A stretch of 32,576 nucleotides of DNA from an uncultured Dehalococcoidia bacterium (GCA_913047625.1 CAJWUJ010000016.1:1-32576); one strand, 5' to 3'. Shown: positions 1 to 8,323, counted from the first letter of the stretch. Program-made: numbers and translations. The notes: a model not told the origin generated them from the sequence alone.

Positions 1-1027
1 GCTCCGCTACATATTGCCCGACGGGGTACCAGTACCATGCGGTGTCAGATCCGGGAAGCATTTTAACACCTAGCTGATGAAGGTTACGGATCATATTAAG
101 CCGCATTTCAAGTGTTTGTTGTTCTTCATCAAGTAGCGATTTTTCTTCTTCATTGAGTCCTTCGTTTTTCGCTTTTTCCTCAAGTCTCCATACTCTGTGT
201 CTCAGGACATGCAGGGTTGGGTTGACCGGTATCTTGGATGAGGCAATTTTATTCGCTAATTGTTCGTCATAAGCTGCTGTACCGTCGCTGCTGCGGAACA
301 TACAATGCACCAGAAGATCCCCGCCTGCGTCAATAGCATTAACAACGCCTTGCTTTGACAGGACATGAATAGCCGCTTGCCGGCCATGCCTGTGTGCTTC
401 ATCAACTGCAGCTTCTAGTTCCTGTAAAGTGTATGACACTTTATAAGGCACGGTGCCTATAGTTGCTCCGCCGGTTGCCACGAGCTTTATGAAATCAGCT
501 CCTTCTTTTACGAGTTTCCTGACTTCTTTCCTTATATCATCTGGTCCATCAGCCTGGGATCCCATCATCCACATATGGCCACCGGTACAGGTGATCGGAC
601 GTCCGCTCAGGAGCAGCCGTGGACCGATGGCAAGGTTTTTCTGGATACTTTCCCTGAGGATAAACGTGGATCTGTTTTTTGCGCCCATTTCCCGCAGAGT
701 AGTGGTGCCTGCTTTCAGCGCCTGTTTCGCGTTGTAGGCAGCACGCATGGTAATGACTTCATCGGGGATATCCATTGCTTCTTCAAGGGGGGTTCCGTCT
801 CCGGGCATTGTCAAATGGACGTGGCAATCGATGAGCCCGGGAACAACAGTATAGGAAGTATAATCGTATTGAGGCACATCTTTTCCTATTTTGCCTGTGA
901 TTTGATCAGTAGGCCCAACTTCACGAATAGTGGAACCTTCCACAAGAACTGAGTAGTTGTGGAACACCTTTTCGGTTTTCCCGTCAATGAGTTTTCCTGC
1001 GTTAATCACGTATATTTGTTTTGCCAT
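1..1027 (-). CDS. Metal-dependent amidohydrolase (imidazolonepropionase/Xaa-Pro dipeptidase-like), C-terminus off the window
   Basis: I translated this minus-strand frame from the ATG at 1027; about 342 codons are open and run off the left edge. An N-terminal beta-sandwich precedes the barrel, whose strand 1 carries PGLIDCHVH (residues 63-71, metal ligands H69 and H71). Further on come FIKLVATGG (likely bridging, carboxylated Lys), AIHVLSKQG and LVHC (metal His), and PGSDTAW (final Asp). All the metal-site segments of a binuclear amidohydrolase are therefore present before the edge. An AAGGA lies about 10 bases before the ATG. The family hydrolyses C-N bonds in cyclic amides, dipeptides and related compounds; the substrate cannot be read from the sequence. 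It is the last visible gene of a minus run below trmL, with 272 bases of apparently empty sequence between it and the small membrane protein. Confidence 0.85.
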   Translation of the reverse strand, partial: MAKQIYVINAGKLIDGKTEKVFHNYSVLVEGSTIREVGPTDQITGKIGKDVPQYDYTSYTVVPGLIDCHVHLTMPGDGTPLEEAMDIPDEVITMRAAYNAKQALKAGTTTLREMGAKNRSTFILRESIQKNLAIGPRLLLSGRPITCTGGHMWMMGSQADGPDDIRKEVRKLVKEGADFIKLVATGGATIGTVPYKVSYTLQELEAAVDEAHRHGRQAAIHVLSKQGVVNAIDAGGDLLVHCMFRSSDGTAAYDEQLANKIASSKIPVNPTLHVLRHRVWRLEEKAKNEGLNEEEKSLLDEEQQTLEMRLNMIRNLHQLGVKMLPGSDTAWYWYPVGQYVAE

Positions 1028-1299
1028 AATATTACTTTCCTTGTACCAGAGTGCGGGTTTGGTAACCTGTAATTTAAGGATAAAAAAATGATAGTACTGT
1101 TCAGAATAGAGCAGTATTCAAACTGACTAGCTTGGGTGGCTGAAGGATAGAAATCCCTATTTCTTTGTGCAGCCGCATGAATCACACATGAGGTGGCTCC
1201 TTCCTTGTCTGTAAGTATGTGTTCTGAATCACATTGTAAAGGATTGAAAAAAGAATAGAAAGTGAGGCTTGCGATAGAGGTGCAAAGGGGATCAGTGTA

Positions 1300-1473
1300 C
1301 TACTTCTTTCTGACAAGTCGGGCAAGGTACAGGCCGATGCAGAGGCTTACTATTCCTGTAAAGATGCTCCCGAAGCTACCTGCGGTGAATCCCTTAACGA
1401 AGGAGGCTATAGTGACATAGACACATAGCCATAGAAGGGACCAGATAAGGGTTCGGATGATTGTGGTTTGCAT
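1300..1473 (-). CDS. Small two-helix membrane protein (57 aa), hypothetical
   Basis: This short frame starts at an ATG 38 bases after the trmL stop and ends in TAG. It encodes 57 residues with two hydrophobic stretches (about 5-26 and 33-52) joined by a short loop containing Lys, and a basic end (ARLVRKK). That pattern fits a small integral membrane protein with a cytoplasmic basic tail. I do not recognise a family. The ribosome site is weak: an AGGA lies further upstream than usual. Same-strand placement behind trmL and the clean hydrophobic pattern favour a real gene, but chance cannot be excluded. Confidence 0.45.
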   Translation of the reverse strand: MQTTIIRTLIWSLLWLCVYVTIASFVKGFTAGSFGSIFTGIVSLCIGLYLARLVRKK

Positions 1474-1510
1474 AATATGGTATCAACGTCCTGACAAAAT
1501 AGTACCGCAA

Positions 1511-1999
1511 TTATCCACTCTGCTGGAATCCTTGCTGCTTCCACGCTTCGTACAGAATAACAGCTACTGCATTCGAGAGATTAAGACTTCTATTTGTCGG
1601 CATCATGGGAATTGTAATGAGCTGTTTTGGAGGTAGTTGTTGTGTAATATGCTCAGGTAGCGATCCGCTTTCCGGTCCGAACAGAACGTAGTCTCCTTGC
1701 TGGTATGATACATCAGTATACCGCAGTGTGCTTGCGGTTGTCGTTGCATAGATACCGCATCCATTCTTCAATTGCGGCTGGGACAGCAGGGAAGTGATCG
1801 AATCGTGGATTATAACTTCACTTACATCGCCGTAGTCCAAGGCGGCACGTTTCAGTAGCTTGCTTTGAAGCTGAAAGCCCAGTGGTTTAATGACGTGTAG
1901 GGTAGCCCCTGTGTTTTTGCATAGACGAATAATATTCCCTGTGTTATAGGGAATTTCAGGTTGATACAGCACAATATTCAATGTAGGGGTTCCGGTCAT
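1511..1999 (-). CDS. trmL: tRNA (cytidine/uridine-34 2'-O)-methyltransferase TrmL
   Basis: The 162-residue product is a single-domain SPOUT methyltransferase, the usual length for TrmL. Visible motifs are YNTGNIIRLC (motif 1, residues about 18-27), LFGPESGSLPEH (motif 2) and IPMMPTNRSLNLSNAVAV (motif 3), which build the knotted SAM site. TrmL homodimers methylate the ribose 2'-OH of the wobble nucleotide of tRNA-Leu isoacceptors in E. coli, in the cytoplasm, which supports codon-anticodon fidelity. The ATG at 1999 follows a GGGAG about six bases upstream, so the start is well supported. It diverges from the deacetylase pair across 128 bases. Confidence 0.93.
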   Translation of the reverse strand: MTGTPTLNIVLYQPEIPYNTGNIIRLCKNTGATLHVIKPLGFQLQSKLLKRAALDYGDVSEVIIHDSITSLLSQPQLKNGCGIYATTTASTLRYTDVSYQQGDYVLFGPESGSLPEHITQQLPPKQLITIPMMPTNRSLNLSNAVAVILYEAWKQQGFQQSG

Positions 2000-2041
2000 A
2001 GATGCTCCCTTTATGCATGGTTATTTTGTCTTGCTACGGTT

Positions 2042-2047
2042 ATTATA
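2042..2047 (-). promoter_or_regulatory. Possible -10 box for trmL
   Basis: A perfect TATAAT reads on the minus strand here and would start transcription about 36 bases before the trmL ATG. No good -35 hexamer sits 16-18 bases upstream, so this is only a weak promoter call. Confidence 0.3.
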
Positions 2048-2127
2048 GGTGATCAGGGCTTTGAAATGGTACGACATGGCTATCAAACTTCACATGGCAG
2101 CATATATGGGCCACAGAAAGTAGCAAA

Positions 2128-3069
2128 ATGGATTTAATTTCAGGACGAATTGATTACTTACCGATGAATAATCGTCCTGTTATCAGATGGCCTGATAACG
2201 CTCGCTTAGCCCTTTGGATTTCTCCCAATATTGAGCACTACGAATTTTTCCCAAAAAAGAACCCTCTGCGTGATGCCTGGCCTCGTACTCCCCATCCTGA
2301 CATCCAGCAGTATTCCTACAGGGATTACGGAAATAGGGTTGGATTTTGGAGAATGCTTGAAGTCATTGATCACCATCAATTGCGATGTACCGCAAGTTTG
2401 AATCTAGGGGTACTGGAACTCTATCCACAGATTAAAGAAGCAATGATACGGCGGGACTGGGCATTTATGGGTCACGGTATATTCAACACCCAGTTTTTAC
2501 ATGGTATGGATGAAGATCAAGAGCGGGAATGGATCCAGGCAAATCAGAAGCTCCTGTATGATCACACAGGCAAGAAACTCCTGGGTCTTTTCGGCCCTAA
2601 TGGATCCAGTACAGAAGTCACATCTGATCTCATGGCAGAGGAAGGGATGTTATACCATTGTGAATACTGGCATGACGATCAACCTACACCTCTTAATGTG
2701 AGGTCGGGTCAACTGATATCAGTACCGTATTCTATAGAGATTAATGATAGCCCTACGATCAATAATGGCTTTGGGGAAATAGATAGATTTTGTCAGAGTA
2801 TCCGTGACCAGTTTGACCGCTTGTATGCAGAAGGGGAAAGTACGGGGAAAGTGATGTGTATTGGTCTTCACCCGTACATTATTGGAAAACCCCATCGGAT
2901 CGAAGCCTTTAATGAGGTGTTAACGTATATTCTTGGGCATCCTTTGGTATGGCAGACAACAGCTGATGAAATAGCTAAGTACTTTATGGAACACTATTAT
3001 GAACAGTTTGTTCAACATGCGAAAACTTTACAGGAGAAATATGGGCTCTCAGGAAGGTTAGATCAGTGA
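2128..3069 (+). CDS. Polysaccharide deacetylase/PuuE-like family hydrolase (copy 1)
   Basis: The 313-residue product resembles the NodB-fold hydrolases related to PuuE allantoinase and cyclic-imide hydrolases rather than cell-wall deacetylases. Family-like blocks are SYRDYGNRVGFWRMLEVID, FMGHGIFNTQF, LLGLFGPNG, CEYWHDDQPTPL, an ISVPYSIEINDSP segment and GLHPYIIGKPHRIEAF near the C-terminus. The conserved His and acidic residues in these blocks are probable metal ligands. There is no signal peptide, so it is probably cytoplasmic, which fits a small-molecule ring-opening hydrolase better than a wall enzyme. Its stop overlaps the next gene's start in a GTGA overlap, so the two are translationally coupled. 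The substrate is unknown; allantoin or another cyclic ureide or imide is a guess from the family. No strong Shine-Dalgarno precedes the ATG. Confidence 0.8.
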   Translation: MDLISGRIDYLPMNNRPVIRWPDNARLALWISPNIEHYEFFPKKNPLRDAWPRTPHPDIQQYSYRDYGNRVGFWRMLEVIDHHQLRCTASLNLGVLELYPQIKEAMIRRDWAFMGHGIFNTQFLHGMDEDQEREWIQANQKLLYDHTGKKLLGLFGPNGSSTEVTSDLMAEEGMLYHCEYWHDDQPTPLNVRSGQLISVPYSIEINDSPTINNGFGEIDRFCQSIRDQFDRLYAEGESTGKVMCIGLHPYIIGKPHRIEAFNEVLTYILGHPLVWQTTADEIAKYFMEHYYEQFVQHAKTLQEKYGLSGRLDQ

Positions 3070-3974
3070 GCGATAGTAATCACGAGCAGGATTATGTGAA
3101 ATGGTTGCCGATTGTTGACCGGCCCCAATTGAGGTGGCCCGGTGGTGAGAATGTTGCATTGCTGGTCGTGGTGACCCTGGAACATTATGACTGGGAACAC
3201 CATGAAGGGAGTTTTAGCCCGACAGACATTCCGGGTAGACGGGGCAACCCTCCGCGGCCTGACTATCAGGTAACGACATGGCGTGAATACGGAAATCGTA
3301 TAGGGGCTTTTCGGGTGATGGAAGTCCTTGACGAGCTGGGGATACAGGCAAGCGTGGCAATGGATGCAGTAACTGCCATGCATTATCCGTACTTGGTAAA
3401 AGAATGTTTACAGAGAAACTGGGAATTCGTGGGGCATGGAATGGCAGTGACTCGCATGATAAGCAGTCGGATGTCAGATAACGAAGAAAGGGCTTATATA
3501 AAGGAATCCTTGTCTGTACTTAGAGAAAAAACAGGCCAGCCTGTGAATGGGTGGTTGGGTCCGGAGTACGGCGAATCCCATCGCACGCCTAGGCTACTCA
3601 TGGATCAGGATATTCAATATGTTTTTGATTGGGTTAATGATGAACAACCGTTCGAGCTATGTGATGGGACAGAGTCTTTAGTTGCGCTTCCTGTGTATCT
3701 GGATCTTGATGATTTGCAGGCTCTTTGGCATAAACGCCTGCCGGTAGGGAAATACCTGGAGATGATTAAGCAGGGTTTTGATGTCTTGGACAGGGATGGG
3801 GTAAGTAATGCTCGGTTACTCGTATTGAATCTGCATCCATGGTATATCGGTCAGCCGCATAGGATAGCGTACTTGAAGGAAGCTTTGAGTTATATTGTTG
3901 CGAGTGGTGCGGTATGGAAACCTTCTGCATCTCGCCTTGTCTCTCATTATAAGAAACAAATTGACAACGGGTAG
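3066..3974 (+). CDS. Polysaccharide deacetylase/PuuE-like family hydrolase (copy 2)
   Basis: The 302-residue product is a diverged paralogue of the gene before it. It shares TWREYGNRIGAFRVMEVLDE, FVGHGMAVTR, GWLGPEYGESHRTPRLL, DWVNDEQPFEL, ALPVYLDLDDL and NLHPWYIGQPHRIAYL at matching spacings. It starts at GTG inside the upstream stop (GTGA), a four-base overlap typical of coupled subunits or pathway partners. The EINDSP segment of copy 1 is replaced here by a different acidic stretch (DLDDLQALWHK), which suggests altered substrate or a heteromer with copy 1. No signal peptide is seen. The family assignment is firm; the reaction is not known. Confidence 0.8.
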   Translation: MSDSNHEQDYVKWLPIVDRPQLRWPGGENVALLVVVTLEHYDWEHHEGSFSPTDIPGRRGNPPRPDYQVTTWREYGNRIGAFRVMEVLDELGIQASVAMDAVTAMHYPYLVKECLQRNWEFVGHGMAVTRMISSRMSDNEERAYIKESLSVLREKTGQPVNGWLGPEYGESHRTPRLLMDQDIQYVFDWVNDEQPFELCDGTESLVALPVYLDLDDLQALWHKRLPVGKYLEMIKQGFDVLDRDGVSNARLLVLNLHPWYIGQPHRIAYLKEALSYIVASGAVWKPSASRLVSHYKKQIDNG

Positions 3975-4020
3975 GGAACCAAACTCGAAATCCAACTAGT
4001 TTCTCGAAAGGAGTCTACGA

Positions 4021-4944
4021 ATGAAAATTGCATTTATTGGTTTAGGGAATATGGGTCATCCAATGGCAAAAAATATAATCAAGGCAGGATATGAGGTGTA
4101 TGTCTATGACAGGAAACCTGGCCTTGCTGAAGAACTTGTTAAGCTGGGCGCGACAGAATCCTTGTCTTTAGGACAGACCGTAGATAATGCTGATGTGGTT
4201 TGTACATCACTCCCGGGCCCTGCTGAAGTAGAGGAAATTGTAACTGGTAGCGGAGGATTACTGCAGCACATGAAGTCAGGGAGTGTCTTTATAGATTTCT
4301 CTACCAATTCACCAATCTTGATTCGTGAACTGGCTATCCTGTGCGAAGAGAAAAGCATAGCAATGCTGGATGCTCCTGTTAGCGGTGGTGTCAACGGGGC
4401 GAAAAGCCGAAAACTTGGTATTCTCGTAGGTGGACCAAGAGAAGTGTTTGATACGTATAAACCGCTCTTAGATGCGGTAGGAGAAGGGGTGATTTACGCT
4501 GGAGGTATTGGGAATGGTACTGTGTGCAAATTAGTGCATAATTGTATGAGTGCCAGCTTCAATACCGTACTGGGTGAAGGATTTGCTTTGGGCGTCAAGG
4601 CAGGTGTTGATCCCGAAACCCTGTGGCGGGCTGTATGTCAATCTTCACTAGGAAGAGGTAACGGAATTCATGTTGGTTTTCCTGGGAGCGTACTTACTGG
4701 AGAGTTTACCCAGCGACCTGGATTACCATGGTTTTTTGCACTAAATCTGATGAGTAAGGACGTTACGCTTGCGATGGATATGGCTCGGAGCTTAGACGTT
4801 CCTATGTCCATAGGGGCAATAGCTGAACAGGAACTCAACGAAGGAGTTGCGAGAGGCTGGGGCTCTGAGAACTGTTTTAAAGTGGTAGTATTACAGGAAG
4901 AGCGTGTAGGAGTGACTATTCGTGCTCAGGATTTTGAACTGTAA
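4021..4944 (+). CDS. NAD(P)-dependent beta-hydroxyacid dehydrogenase (3-hydroxyisobutyrate dehydrogenase family)
   Basis: The 307-residue length and layout match the beta-hydroxyacid dehydrogenase family. The Rossmann fold opens with FIGLGNMG (residues 6-12), and strand 2 ends in YDRKPG; the Asp at residue 30 hints at NAD preference. The substrate-binding signature is DAPVSGGVNGA (about 117-127) and the catalytic lysine is K170 in GTVCKLVHN. Such enzymes oxidise 3-hydroxyisobutyrate, tartronate semialdehyde-type or related beta-hydroxy acids in the cytoplasm. AAAGGAG lies eight bases before the ATG, and the gene follows the deacetylase pair by 46 bases, so it may act on a product of that pathway. 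Its last 19 bases overlap the convergent pyrD-like gene. Confidence 0.87.
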   Translation: MKIAFIGLGNMGHPMAKNIIKAGYEVYVYDRKPGLAEELVKLGATESLSLGQTVDNADVVCTSLPGPAEVEEIVTGSGGLLQHMKSGSVFIDFSTNSPILIRELAILCEEKSIAMLDAPVSGGVNGAKSRKLGILVGGPREVFDTYKPLLDAVGEGVIYAGGIGNGTVCKLVHNCMSASFNTVLGEGFALGVKAGVDPETLWRAVCQSSLGRGNGIHVGFPGSVLTGEFTQRPGLPWFFALNLMSKDVTLAMDMARSLDVPMSIGAIAEQELNEGVARGWGSENCFKVVVLQEERVGVTIRAQDFEL

Positions 4945-5969
4945 ATATCTCTAACATTAGTGTAATTATTTGATTTGATATGGTCTAGGATCCCTGAATT
5001 GAGGGTTTTACTGATCAGGGGACCCTTGTAATTGAACGCTGTAAGGAGTTGAATGGTTGTAGCTCCTGCTTTCAGTGCTTGGACTGCTCGTTCTGGGCTG
5101 GAAATTCCGCCACAAGCATTGATAATAATAGAAGGTCCGAATGTTTTCCGGAGTTCCATTACACTGTGAATCATAGAAGGAAAGATGGGGTCTCCGCTGA
5201 GCCCTCCTCTTCCGGTACTCAATCTCTTTTCTTGAATTGGTATCGTGTTACCTGCAGTAAAACCTTCTATGTCATTATCAAGGCAGATTCTTGCAAGGGT
5301 GAGAATGGAAGATGTACTTTCTTGATCCGTCATCTGAGGCAGTTTAACAAATATAGGCTTGCTTTTTCCTTTGTTGATTGCTGAGAGCAGGTCTGTAAGT
5401 GCTGTTTTTTCGTGGAAAAGCTGGAGGCCTTGGGTATTGGGAGAGCTGATATCCAGTTCTACTGCATCAGCCCATGGTTGTACCATAAGGTAGCTGTTAA
5501 TGAAATCATCAGGGTCGACAGCAGCGATGCTGAGTACAAGTTTTATACTGTTTCTCCTCAATTTTTGCAAAGTAGGAAGCACCTGATCAAGTCCTTGGCT
5601 AGGGAAGCCCAAGGCGTTCACTAGAGAGAGTTCTTTATGGTTTCGAACCACGCGCGGCTCTTTGTTGCCGGGTTGATATCTAGGCATTATTGTCCCACCT
5701 ACCAGATAACCGAATCCGAGTTGTTGTAGGGAGGTGAGAGATTTACAATCTTTATCCCAGCCTGCAGCAAGGCCGATAGGATTATCGAGATTAAATGCTC
5801 CGTGTCGTGTCTGAATATTCAGATGAAGCCTTGTTTCTTTCATCGCAAAGCTTGAGCTTGTAAACTTCCAGAACCAAGTAAATTTCAAAAGGCCGTGCAC
5901 CAACGAATGCGAGATTTCTGGCCGAAGCCAGAGGAAGAGTGGTTGGACAATTGCAACTAGAAGACGCAA
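4926..5969 (-). CDS. pyrD: Dihydroorotate dehydrogenase (class 2 type), divergent
   Basis: The 347-residue FMN barrel has the class 2 layout: a short N-terminal helical region (LRPEISHSLVHGLLKF, about 15-30) that in this class binds the membrane and quinone, then NPIGLAAGWDKD (63-74), LDISSPNTQGL (172-182), FVKLP, AGNTI, GGLSGDP and NACGGISSPERA. It would oxidise dihydroorotate to orotate in pyrimidine synthesis and pass electrons to quinone. It is diverged at positions that normally contact orotate: the usual Asn before ISSPNT is Asp173, and the usual GFNN reads GFPS (121-124). The start is a TTG directly after the dehydrogenase TAA, and the N-terminus from there matches class 2 enzymes. It is the third gene of the gre-gdh-pyrD run. 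A DHODH-like oxidase with another substrate remains possible. Confidence 0.8.
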   Translation of the reverse strand: MRLLVAIVQPLFLWLRPEISHSLVHGLLKFTWFWKFTSSSFAMKETRLHLNIQTRHGAFNLDNPIGLAAGWDKDCKSLTSLQQLGFGYLVGGTIMPRYQPGNKEPRVVRNHKELSLVNALGFPSQGLDQVLPTLQKLRRNSIKLVLSIAAVDPDDFINSYLMVQPWADAVELDISSPNTQGLQLFHEKTALTDLLSAINKGKSKPIFVKLPQMTDQESTSSILTLARICLDNDIEGFTAGNTIPIQEKRLSTGRGGLSGDPIFPSMIHSVMELRKTFGPSIIINACGGISSPERAVQALKAGATTIQLLTAFNYKGPLISKTLNSGILDHIKSNNYTNVRDIYSSKS

Positions 5970-7223
5970 TTACACGAATCCTCGAAGAAGTGCAGCTTTA
6001 GCAACTTTTTCAACTGACAATTTGAATGCAGCATTACGGAGTGTGATTTTAGACGCAACAGATTCTTCCCATACATCAGCAAAACCTTTTGATATTCTCT
6101 GTAACAGCTCTCTTTCGACCCGTTCCTCTTCCCATTGAAATTCTTGAATATTTTGTGCCCATTCAAAATAAGAAACAATGACTCCACCTGAATTCACCAG
6201 AATATCCGGGAGAATCGTAATGTTGTTTTGCTCTAGGATTTCTTCAGCTTCTTTTGTAATAGGGCTGTTTGCAGCTTCAAGGATGGTGGATGCCCGTACT
6301 CGATCTGCTATATCCGTTGTAATGACACCACCTTTCGCTGCAGGTACTAGGATATCCACCTCTAGTGAAAGTAATTCTTCGTTCGTAATAGTTTCACCTT
6401 GAGCATACTTGCCAAGAGGGGACTTTGATTTGGTATGTTCATTGAGTTTTGCAACATCAATGCCTTGTTGATTATAGGTGCCTCCTGTGATGTCTGCGAC
6501 AGCGATGACCGTACATCCAATCTTACTGGCTGCAGAAGCAACCCAGTAACCCATGTTTCCAAATCCTTGGACTGCAATCGTCTTTGTTGAAAGATCTATA
6601 TTTTTCAGTTCAGCCCATTTTTGTAATGCAAAGATACATCCTTTACCAGGCGCTGATTCTCTTCCTATAGATCCTCCCAGATCTACAGGTTTTCCAGTTA
6701 CAATTGCGGGATTATGACCGAATTGTCTGCTATAAGCATCCATCATCCATGCCATGATTTGAGCGTTGGTTCCCATGTCAGGAGCAGGAATGTCCCGTTT
6801 TGGACCAATGATATGGGAGATGTTTGCTGTATACATTCGGGTTAGTCGGTTTAACTCGGCATTACTGAGTTTAGTAGGGTCAACTTGGATACCTCCTTTT
6901 GCCCCCCCGAAAGGGATATCTACCAGAGCTGTTTTCCAAGTCATGAGAGATGCTAATGCGGCAACTTCATCTCTGGTTGCTTCCGGATGGTACCGGATGC
7001 CTCCTTTATATGGACCTCTAGCACCATTGTGCTGAACCCTATAGCCTGAAAAAGTTCTCAGTTGACCAGAATCTAAGCGAATCGGTACAGCAACCTGAAG
7101 TTCACGCCATGGAACACGGAGAAGTTCCGTTACATCATCGGCTAGTTTAAGATCATGCGCTGCTTGTATAAAATTCAGGTCTACAAATTCAGCTGCTGTA
7201 GAATCGTGCGGTCGTTTTTGCAT
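5970..7223 (-). CDS. gdhA: Glu/Leu/Phe/Val dehydrogenase, probably glutamate dehydrogenase
   Basis: The 417-residue product has the length of the hexameric Glu/Leu dehydrogenase family. Segments seen are PYKGGIRYHP (substrate Lys), WKTALVDIPFGGAKGGI with the catalytic-region Lys, DIPAPDMGTN (catalytic Asp) and a C-terminal Rossmann domain with VQGFGNMGYWVA. NSGGVIVSYFEW near the end is also typical of this family. Glutamate dehydrogenase interconverts 2-oxoglutarate plus ammonium and glutamate; the subtype and coenzyme are inferred, not read. It lies 49 bases after the Gre-like gene and directly abuts pyrD, so the three are probably cotranscribed. The ATG at 7223 follows an AGGT at loose spacing. 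Confidence 0.88.
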   Translation of the reverse strand: MQKRPHDSTAAEFVDLNFIQAAHDLKLADDVTELLRVPWRELQVAVPIRLDSGQLRTFSGYRVQHNGARGPYKGGIRYHPEATRDEVAALASLMTWKTALVDIPFGGAKGGIQVDPTKLSNAELNRLTRMYTANISHIIGPKRDIPAPDMGTNAQIMAWMMDAYSRQFGHNPAIVTGKPVDLGGSIGRESAPGKGCIFALQKWAELKNIDLSTKTIAVQGFGNMGYWVASAASKIGCTVIAVADITGGTYNQQGIDVAKLNEHTKSKSPLGKYAQGETITNEELLSLEVDILVPAAKGGVITTDIADRVRASTILEAANSPITKEAEEILEQNNITILPDILVNSGGVIVSYFEWAQNIQEFQWEEERVERELLQRISKGFADVWEESVASKITLRNAAFKLSVEKVAKAALLRGFV

Positions 7224-7272
7224 AAATAGTTGACCTGATAGTAGGAATATCTTGAATATTACGTATTATGTT

Positions 7273-8127
7273 TTAGGAAACAGCAAGAATAGTGTACTTA
7301 GATTGCCCTTTAGGAGTAGTAATTGTTACTTCGTCTCCGGGAGAATGCCCGAGTAACCCTTTGCCTACTGGGGAAGAAATGGAGATCTTGGATTCTTCCG
7401 GATCAGCCTCGGTTGACTCTACTAAGACATAACTAGCTTCTGATTTTCCGCCACTGTTAGAGTCCTGTTCAATTGTAATCTGTACGGTACTTCCAAGACT
7501 GGCAATTTTACTTCTTTTTGCCTGGCTTTGAACTGGAACTGCTCTTGAGAGTATTGCTTCGATTTCCTTGATTCTATCCTCGTTTTGTCCTTGTTGTTCC
7601 CTAGCTGCTTCGAGCGGTGAATTTTCACGGACATCTTTATCGGCAGCAGCATTCTTGATATCCAAGGCGTGCTCAGTTCTTTTACCTTTTCTTAGATCAA
7701 GTTCCTCAGATAGATTTTTTAAACCCTGATCAGTTAATTGAAGGACATCGTCCTCCAGTCGTGTAGAATGTGACAGGCTTGGAAGTGCTCTGGTAACTTT
7801 CGGGATTCGTACGTGATTGGAAAGTTTAGTACTGCTGAATCCGGAAGAGTTAATATAGGCGAGAAAACTTTTTAGGATAGTGAGTTTAGACGTGAGTTCT
7901 GAACTGGATGGAGCTATTTGTTGGATGTAGTGTTCTATTTCAGGAGGAGAAATAGTTTCAGGGTTTTTATTTGGAGATAACCAAGAAACGAACCGGGATA
8001 GCTCCTTCTTTGTCTCAACAAGAGTTTGCTGAGCAGGAGATTTCTTTATAGTAGCTTTCTTTCCTGACCCTTTGCCAGAGAGAGTTCCCAAGTATTTGTC
8101 TAGGATTTCAGCTAAAGTAACTGTCAT
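7273..8127 (-). CDS. greA: Gre-family transcript cleavage factor with an extra N-terminal recombinase SAM-like domain
   Basis: The 284-residue protein is far longer than GreA (about 158). Residues about 129-197 form the Gre coiled coil: LTDQGLKNLSEELDLRKGK, then the tip DKDVRENS with D165 and E168 matching the acidic pair GreA inserts into the RNA polymerase secondary channel, then EAAREQQGQNEDRIKEIE. Residues about 205-284 match the FKBP-like C-terminal domain (SSPVGKGLLG, PGDEVTITTPKG). The first about 110 residues look like the N-terminal SAM-like core-binding domain of tyrosine recombinases: LVETKKELSRFVSWL, an SPPEIEHYIQQI segment, then LTILKSFLAYINSSGF. No recombinase catalytic domain follows. 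The expected role is rescue of backtracked polymerase; the extra domain may bind DNA or a partner. It opens the gre-gdh-pyrD run behind a strong promoter; the Shine-Dalgarno is weak. Confidence 0.82.
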   Translation of the reverse strand: MTVTLAEILDKYLGTLSGKGSGKKATIKKSPAQQTLVETKKELSRFVSWLSPNKNPETISPPEIEHYIQQIAPSSSELTSKLTILKSFLAYINSSGFSSTKLSNHVRIPKVTRALPSLSHSTRLEDDVLQLTDQGLKNLSEELDLRKGKRTEHALDIKNAAADKDVRENSPLEAAREQQGQNEDRIKEIEAILSRAVPVQSQAKRSKIASLGSTVQITIEQDSNSGGKSEASYVLVESTEADPEESKISISSPVGKGLLGHSPGDEVTITTPKGQSKYTILAVS

Positions 8128-8177
8128 ATCATTAAGTGTCCCACAACGTGGAGAAGAGAGGTAGTACTCTCACAGTG

Positions 8178-8206
8178 ATTGTAGTTTGAGTGGTTGCTAC
8201 TGTCAA
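8178..8206 (-). promoter_or_regulatory. Sigma-70-type promoter for the gre-gdh-pyrD run
   Basis: On the minus strand a perfect TTGACA (8206-8201), a 17-base spacer and TACAAT (8183-8178) form a near-consensus promoter. Transcription would start near 8171, about 44 bases before the gre ATG. A short GAGAG/CTCTC hairpin (about 8155-8170) would lie at the very 5' end of the transcript. Confidence 0.7.
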
Positions 8207-8323
8207 TGTAAACTGATATCTCCCTGCTCATATTCAAGAGCAGTTACTCGGGGAAAGTGGCTTTTTAAGAAGAATTTAGGATATGATAATGGCGTATAAA
8301 GTACTAATACTGGTGTAAGTTGT

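Noticed and set aside
453-952. Plus-strand frames opposite the left-edge gene
   Set aside because: They are antisense to the amidohydrolase, whose metal motifs are clear on minus.
1149-1164. AGAAAT/ATTTCT hairpin as a terminator
   Set aside because: The stem is short and AT-only, and no T tract or strand-appropriate gene end adjoins it.
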